Below, piece by piece: positions 4,622 to 8,447 of a stretch of DNA of 8,447 nt; the stretch's first letter is position 1, and the number at the start of each line of letters is the position of its first letter. The notes under the pieces are model-generated. The model worked only from the letters and a program-made list of their open reading frames with translations, ran no database searches and was not told the origin of the DNA. This stretch comes from an uncultured Atopostipes sp. (GTDB lineage: Bacteria; Bacillota; Bacilli; Lactobacillales; Carnobacteriaceae_A), in contig CAMYQS010000046.1 in assembly GCA_947296835.1 (NCBI GenBank), positions 1 through 8,447 on the forward strand, written 5' to 3'. Both the position numbers and the translations under genes were made by a program.

Positions 4622-5947
4622 TTATTGACGGTCAATTAACCAGTGACATTTCTTGTATTTCTTGCCACTACCACATGGACATGGTTCGTTACGACCAATT
4701 TTCTCTACGCGGATTGGTTCTTGTGGCGCATTGTGCATTGGTTGACGACGCGCTCTGACTTGAGGTTGCGGTGCACGGATTGGTTCTTCTTTTTCAGGTA
4801 ATTCAACGGAATCGATAATATCTTGAATTTGCTTATCATAAAGATCAGTTGTTGCGCTTATCATTTCGCTTGGTTTGTAACCAGCGTTATCCCATAAACG
4901 ACTTGTGTTGTTTAGTTGCTCGTATAAATGTGCGAAATCCATAACGGCATTTTCGTTCTTGAAGGTCATTAAGTTACCCTCATTAAACTCATCCATTAAT
5001 GATGATAACGGTTCGCTCATTACGATATTCATTTCAATAAGATCCATTGCTAGAACAGCATGGTCTGATGCATCTGTAACTAATTGCTCCATACGCTTGT
5101 ATAAAGCCGATTCGCGATCAAATGAATGTGCTGCATAATATTCAATGTCTGCTTTAGATGGTTTGAAATAGTCACCATCCATTTTATCTTGAATATACTT
5201 GTGTGTATCGCGAACATGCTCTTCACTCACGTAACGTGGGCTAGCGATGATTTCGCCATCCACAAAGTAGTAAACGTTACGGATAACGAGTAATGGAATA
5301 TATAAGTCTGCAAATTCTGTTAAATCTGCATCTGGCGCATAAATTTCAAGCAATTCATTAATACGTTCCATTGTTAATGAACCGTATAGATTAACTCCAG
5401 CAGTTAGAACTGTTTCTAGAGTTTCCCATTTTTCAATTGTTTCAGCATGTTGCTCAACAATGGATGAGTAGTTAGCAATAACAGACTTAATTTTTTCTTT
5501 AATTTCAGCTGGGATAAAAGTCGTTACTTGTTCGCCTTCGTCGTTCGCATAAAGTAATCCTAAACGAATCACTAATGGGAATACTGAGATATAAAATGAC
5601 ATTTCATCCATTTCGATATCTTGGTCAGTAGGCGTTTCGCTATCCATTTCTAATATTAATTCTAGTTTTTCTTTACCTAATAATAAAAGACGCTCTTCTA
5701 GCGTGTCTAGGATGTCTGCTTGAATATGCTCAACAAGCTTCGCTTTGTTCCAGCTCTTGTATACATCCACAGCGTTTTCTTCGGCTAATTGTAACAATGA
5801 ATCTTTTGTATAAACGTCTAAGTGATCAGCAAGCGAATCACTCTTCGGCTCTTTCTTCAAACTGTATTCAGCAATTGACTCACTAATGATTTCTGCGATA
5901 ATCATTGCCTTATCTTCTGTAGTTAAATCCTCATTAAAAAATGACAT
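4622..5947 (-). CDS. SEC-C motif protein with SAP/Rho-N-like N-terminus
   Basis: A 441-residue soluble, acidic, mostly helical protein. Residues about 43-80 (VYTKDSLLQLAEENAVDVYKSWNKAKLVEHI, shown here only by its pattern TKDSLLQLA...NKAKLVEHI) resemble the small helical SAP/Rho N-terminal fold, often involved in nucleic-acid binding. A long helical middle follows, then a Pro/Arg-rich linker (about 385-412). The C-terminus is a textbook SEC-C zinc motif, IGRNEPCPCGSGKKYKKCH (417-435), with ligands C423, C425, C434 and H435. In SecA the same motif binds zinc and contacts SecB or ribosomes; in other proteins it is a portable module of unknown partner. This is not SecA, as no ATPase domain is present. 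ATG 5945-5947 has AAGGAG 9 nt upstream. The gene appears monocistronic. The SEC-C call is firm, the SAP/Rho-N call moderate, and the cellular role unknown. Confidence 0.88.
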   Translation of the reverse strand: MSFFNEDLTTEDKAMIIAEIISESIAEYSLKKEPKSDSLADHLDVYTKDSLLQLAEENAVDVYKSWNKAKLVEHIQADILDTLEERLLLLGKEKLELILEMDSETPTDQDIEMDEMSFYISVFPLVIRLGLLYANDEGEQVTTFIPAEIKEKIKSVIANYSSIVEQHAETIEKWETLETVLTAGVNLYGSLTMERINELLEIYAPDADLTEFADLYIPLLVIRNVYYFVDGEIIASPRYVSEEHVRDTHKYIQDKMDGDYFKPSKADIEYYAAHSFDRESALYKRMEQLVTDASDHAVLAMDLIEMNIVMSEPLSSLMDEFNEGNLMTFKNENAVMDFAHLYEQLNNTSRLWDNAGYKPSEMISATTDLYDKQIQDIIDSVELPEKEEPIRAPQPQVRARRQPMHNAPQEPIRVEKIGRNEPCPCGSGKKYKKCHWLIDRQ

Positions 5948-5996
5948 GTTTAATATCTCCTTACAAATTACTGTATCCTACGATACGTGCCTTATT

Positions 5997-6005
5997 ACTA
6001 TAACA
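5997..6005 (-). promoter_or_regulatory. Extended -10 promoter candidate for the SEC-C gene
   Basis: The minus strand reads TGTTATAGT, a TGn extended -10 with five of six consensus bases. I see no good -35 at 16-18 nt. Transcription would start near 5990, giving a leader of about 43 nt that contains a small inverted repeat, GTATC-CTAC-GATAC (5973-5986). The rest of 5948-6150 contains nothing else I can recognise. Confidence 0.4.
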
Positions 6006-6150
6006 AATTCAGCCGCTGTCGTATAGACTTACAACAGTATTAGTATGGATCTATTTTACATTATTTCATATTTTCATCATATTTAAGTAAAATAATACGT
6101 TTACTTGTAAAATTAGGGCGCTTTTGAAATGTCATTCCTAAAAGTTGCCG

Positions 6151-6184
6151 TAAAAAATACTCCCCTCAAAATTCCTAAGGGGAG
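6151..6184 (-). terminator. Rho-independent terminator of the lyase-fumC operon
   Basis: On the minus strand a CTCCCCT/AGGGGAG stem (6178-6184 with 6160-6166, 11-nt loop) is followed by TATTTTTTA. It begins 9 nt after the fumC stop codon. Confidence 0.88.
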
Positions 6185-6193
6185 ATTTACGAC

Positions 6194-7567
6194 CTATATC
6201 ATTTTCTTTACATCTGTATAAGCATCGAATTCTTCTTCGGTGACTAGCTCTAACTGTAAGGCTGCCTGTTTTAATGTAGTGACTTCTCGTTCGGCTTTTT
6301 GTGCAATCTTACTCGCATTTTCATATCCGATATGTGGCGATAATGCGGTGACTAGTGCTAAGGATTGTTGCACCGTCTCTAACATTTTTTCTTCATTAGC
6401 TTGTAGTCCGGATAGACACTTCTCGTTGAAGCTCTCTAACCCTTCTGCTAACAACTGGATACTTTGTAAGAAGTTATAGGAAATCACCGGCATATAAGCG
6501 TTCAGTTCGAAATTACCTTGTGATCCAGCAATACTGACGGTCGTATTGTTCCCCATCACTTGGGTACAAATCATGGTCAGTGCTTCAGCTTGGGTTGGAT
6601 TAATCTTTCCTGGCATAATCGAACTGCCTAATTCATTTGCAGGAATCGTAATTTCACCCATACCACCTCGAGGTCCACTCGCAAGCCAGCGTATATCATT
6701 CGCAATCTTCATCGCGTTTGCTGCTAGCGTGTTCAGTGCTCCATGCGCAAAAACAATTGCGTCTTTACTCGCTAGACCATGAAACTTATTACCACTTTCT
6801 TCAAAACGACTACCTGTCCATTCTGAAATGAAACCCGCTACCAAACCACCAAATTCTAGTGGTGTATTCAAACCAGTTCCCACCGCTGTTCCACCGATTG
6901 CTAATAAACGCAAAGGCTCTAATGCCATTTCAACCATCTGTTTATTTTGAACGATCATCTTTTTCCAGCCGCTCACTTCTTGGCCAAAGGTGATTGGCGT
7001 CGCATCTTGTAAGTGCGTGCGCCCTAATTTCACCGTATTTTGGTACTTCGTTTCTAACTCCTCTAGAGTCATAATAAACCGTTCCAATACCGGCAACAAT
7101 TTCATTTCAATCTCTAATACACCTGACACATGCATTGCTGTGGGAAATGTATCGTTTGTACTCTGCCCCATATTCACATCGTCATTCGGGTGAACGAGCG
7201 CTTCATCTAAAAACTCATTCACTAAATTCGCGATGACTTCGTTCACGTTCATATTCGTTTGGGTACCACTCCCCGTCTGCCAAACGGATAAAGGGAATTC
7301 TGCGTCCCATTGTCCTGTCAAAATCTCATCACAAATCTTTTGAATGTGTTCAGACTTTTCAAGAGACAATTTACCCAGCTCATGGTTCGCTTTCGCGGCT
7401 GCTTTTTTCACCAGCGCATAGGCATGAATGAGTGGTAAGGGCATTGTTTCAGACCCAATCGCAAAGTTCTCTAAACTTCGCTGGGTCTGCACGCCCCATT
7501 TGCGTCCTGCTGAAATCGTGACTTCACCAAAGTCATCACGATGGATTCGTTTCTGATTATTTGTCAT
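6194..7567 (-). CDS. fumC: Class II fumarate hydratase
   Basis: Fumarase C reversibly hydrates fumarate to L-malate in the TCA cycle; it is a cytoplasmic, iron-free homotetramer. From ATG 7565-7567 the protein has 457 residues, close to the usual 460. Motifs in order: GSGTQTNMNVNEV (about 99-111), HPNDDVNMGQSTNDTFPTA (126-144), GRTHLQDATP (182-191, catalytic base H185) and the lyase signature GSSIMPGKINP (314-324, mobile catalytic serine loop). This is closer to B. subtilis CitG than to aspartase: it has the fumarase-type NPNDD/HPNDD and GRTHLQDA blocks. A GTG 12 nt upstream (7577-7579) would add four residues, but it lies inside the ribosome binding site AGGTGGGG, which is 6 nt from the ATG, so ATG is preferred. 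The gene is the last of an operon, 17 nt after a related lyase gene, and ends in its own terminator. Confidence 0.95.
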   Translation of the reverse strand: MTNNQKRIHRDDFGEVTISAGRKWGVQTQRSLENFAIGSETMPLPLIHAYALVKKAAAKANHELGKLSLEKSEHIQKICDEILTGQWDAEFPLSVWQTGSGTQTNMNVNEVIANLVNEFLDEALVHPNDDVNMGQSTNDTFPTAMHVSGVLEIEMKLLPVLERFIMTLEELETKYQNTVKLGRTHLQDATPITFGQEVSGWKKMIVQNKQMVEMALEPLRLLAIGGTAVGTGLNTPLEFGGLVAGFISEWTGSRFEESGNKFHGLASKDAIVFAHGALNTLAANAMKIANDIRWLASGPRGGMGEITIPANELGSSIMPGKINPTQAEALTMICTQVMGNNTTVSIAGSQGNFELNAYMPVISYNFLQSIQLLAEGLESFNEKCLSGLQANEEKMLETVQQSLALVTALSPHIGYENASKIAQKAEREVTTLKQAALQLELVTEEEFDAYTDVKKMI

Positions 7568-7584
7568 GTCGATCCCCACCTAGT

Positions 7585-8447
7585 TTATTTCCGATAATCT
7601 TTTAACTTCTCTTGGACACGTTCATACATTTGCTCGGTCAATTTATCTGCTAAACCATAATAGTTCTCTGGCTTCAGCCATTCCAATACTTCTTCGCGTT
7701 CAAACTGTTCAGCAATTAAATCATTTGCCATCAATGAATCAATGTAAGACAGATCATGGTTAACCTGGAATTCAATCGCGACATCATGAATAATTTGATG
7801 CGCATCAAACTTCCCAAAGTGATCGCTCAACTGCATCATCACGTATTCCGAATTATCCAAGCCTTCATTGTTTATAATATTTTGATAAGCCTTTTCTGGA
7901 TGGAAAATAATATTCTCACTCAAGTCCTTGAAACGAATTACCACTTCTCTAAAGTATGAAATCGTATCGTTTAAATTCGCATCCAATACCATATAAGAAG
8001 AACTATTCGACTCATACGGTTTCGTATTCGCATACAAACTACTTGGGACTAAATCATAGAGTTTCATCGAATTCGCAATAATTCCTTTTGAAATCTTCGG
8101 GTTCATTTTATGCGGCATCGTGCTACTACCGATTTGGTTCGGGTCACTATACTCTGTAAACTCGCTCAATTCCTCAACTGAGTTATTATAAACAGCCTCT
8201 CCAATTTTATGCATCACATTGGTCACGCCTATAACACCAAACAAGTATTGAATTTTAGGCAATTGGATATTACGGCTTGGAATATTCATCGAACGAATCT
8301 CTAATAATTCGGCAACTTTATCCTGTAACTGCTGTCCTTCTTCGCCCATCGAGTTGAAGGCACCGATTGCGCCACCGATCATAATTTCATTCAACCCATC
8401 CACAGCATCTAAGTAGACATCCAATGCTGGCAACAGTTCCTCAACCC
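7585..8447 (-). CDS. Fumarate lyase superfamily enzyme (adenylosuccinate lyase-like), 5' end outside the window
   Basis: The frame stays open through the right edge; about 286 C-terminal residues are visible of an expected 450-480. The first TTG in frame (8431-8433) is not a true start, since the frame continues upstream as VEELLPALDVYLDAVDG. The superfamily signature loop GSSTMPHKMNP, with the catalytic serine, is intact and is followed by the helical C-terminal domain (SEYVMMQLSDHFGKFDAHQ, typical of the adenylosuccinate lyase C-domain). MPHK favours the adenylosuccinate lyase/carboxymuconate cycloisomerase branch over fumarase or aspartase (MPGK). Divergence around the signature and the fumC neighbour make housekeeping PurB unlikely, as purB normally sits in the pur operon. 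The reaction is probably elimination of fumarate or a similar dicarboxylate from an unknown substrate. The stop lies 17 nt before the fumC ATG, so the two are co-transcribed. Confidence 0.85.
   Translation of the reverse strand, partial: VEELLPALDVYLDAVDGLNEIMIGGAIGAFNSMGEEGQQLQDKVAELLEIRSMNIPSRNIQLPKIQYLFGVIGVTNVMHKIGEAVYNNSVEELSEFTEYSDPNQIGSSTMPHKMNPKISKGIIANSMKLYDLVPSSLYANTKPYESNSSSYMVLDANLNDTISYFREVVIRFKDLSENIIFHPEKAYQNIINNEGLDNSEYVMMQLSDHFGKFDAHQIIHDVAIEFQVNHDLSYIDSLMANDLIAEQFEREEVLEWLKPENYYGLADKLTEQMYERVQEKLKDYRK

Noticed and set aside
4622..5947. SecA or a SecA fragment, because of the SEC-C motif
   Set aside because: There are no Walker or DEAD motor motifs anywhere in the 441 residues; the SEC-C motif alone is common in unrelated proteins.
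6240..7193. Several plus-strand open frames opposite fumC
   Set aside because: They mirror conserved fumarase codons and have no credible ribosome binding sites or domains.
7568..7579. GTG as the fumC start, adding four residues
   Set aside because: The GTG is part of the AGGTGGGG ribosome binding site for the ATG 12 nt downstream, and the family N-terminus fits the ATG.

Overview
The window looks like chromosomal DNA from a low-GC Gram-positive bacterium of the class Bacilli, most likely order Bacillales. The reasons are the AT-rich sequence, strong AAGGAGG-type ribosome binding sites, a ComK-type competence regulator, a CitG-like class II fumarase, and compact convergent genes separated by shared hairpin terminators. 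The genus cannot be fixed from the sequence alone. I see no transposase, tRNA, rRNA, CRISPR array or origin.

Left edge (1-450). The last 68 codons of a TPR-type protein overlap by ATGA with a 47-codon gene for a small peptide that has a signal-like N-terminus. This is the architecture of a Rap-Phr or other RRNPP quorum-sensing cassette. It ends in a 13-bp hairpin terminator. A second, bidirectional terminator separates it from the next gene.

459-1835, minus strand: a DUF4301-family protein. The family is known mainly from Bacteroidota and has motifs resembling sugar-1-phosphate nucleotidyltransferases. Its promoter overlaps a 25-bp imperfect palindrome.

2072-4572: a cluster that points to competence or phage-like lysis. 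A small two-domain sigma-70 factor (SigH/ComX size class) is translationally coupled to a signal-less zinc amidase that ends in half a SPOR domain. Convergent to them is a ComK homologue with a C-terminal extension. A 115-residue protein of unknown function is divergent from comK. The 129-bp comK upstream region holds a good sigma-A promoter and two perfect palindromes.

4622-5947, minus strand: a helical protein with an N-terminal SAP/Rho-N-like motif and a C-terminal SEC-C zinc-binding motif.

6151-8447, minus strand: an apparent two-gene operon. A fumarate-lyase-superfamily enzyme, cut by the window edge, is followed 17 nt later by fumC and then a rho-independent terminator. If the lyase releases fumarate, FumC would hydrate it to malate.

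The most interesting reading is that a peptide-pheromone cassette, a ComX-like sigma factor with its own murein hydrolase, and ComK lie within about 4 kb. This could be a local quorum-to-competence or fratricide module. That link is inference from proximity; each gene assignment stands on its own evidence.
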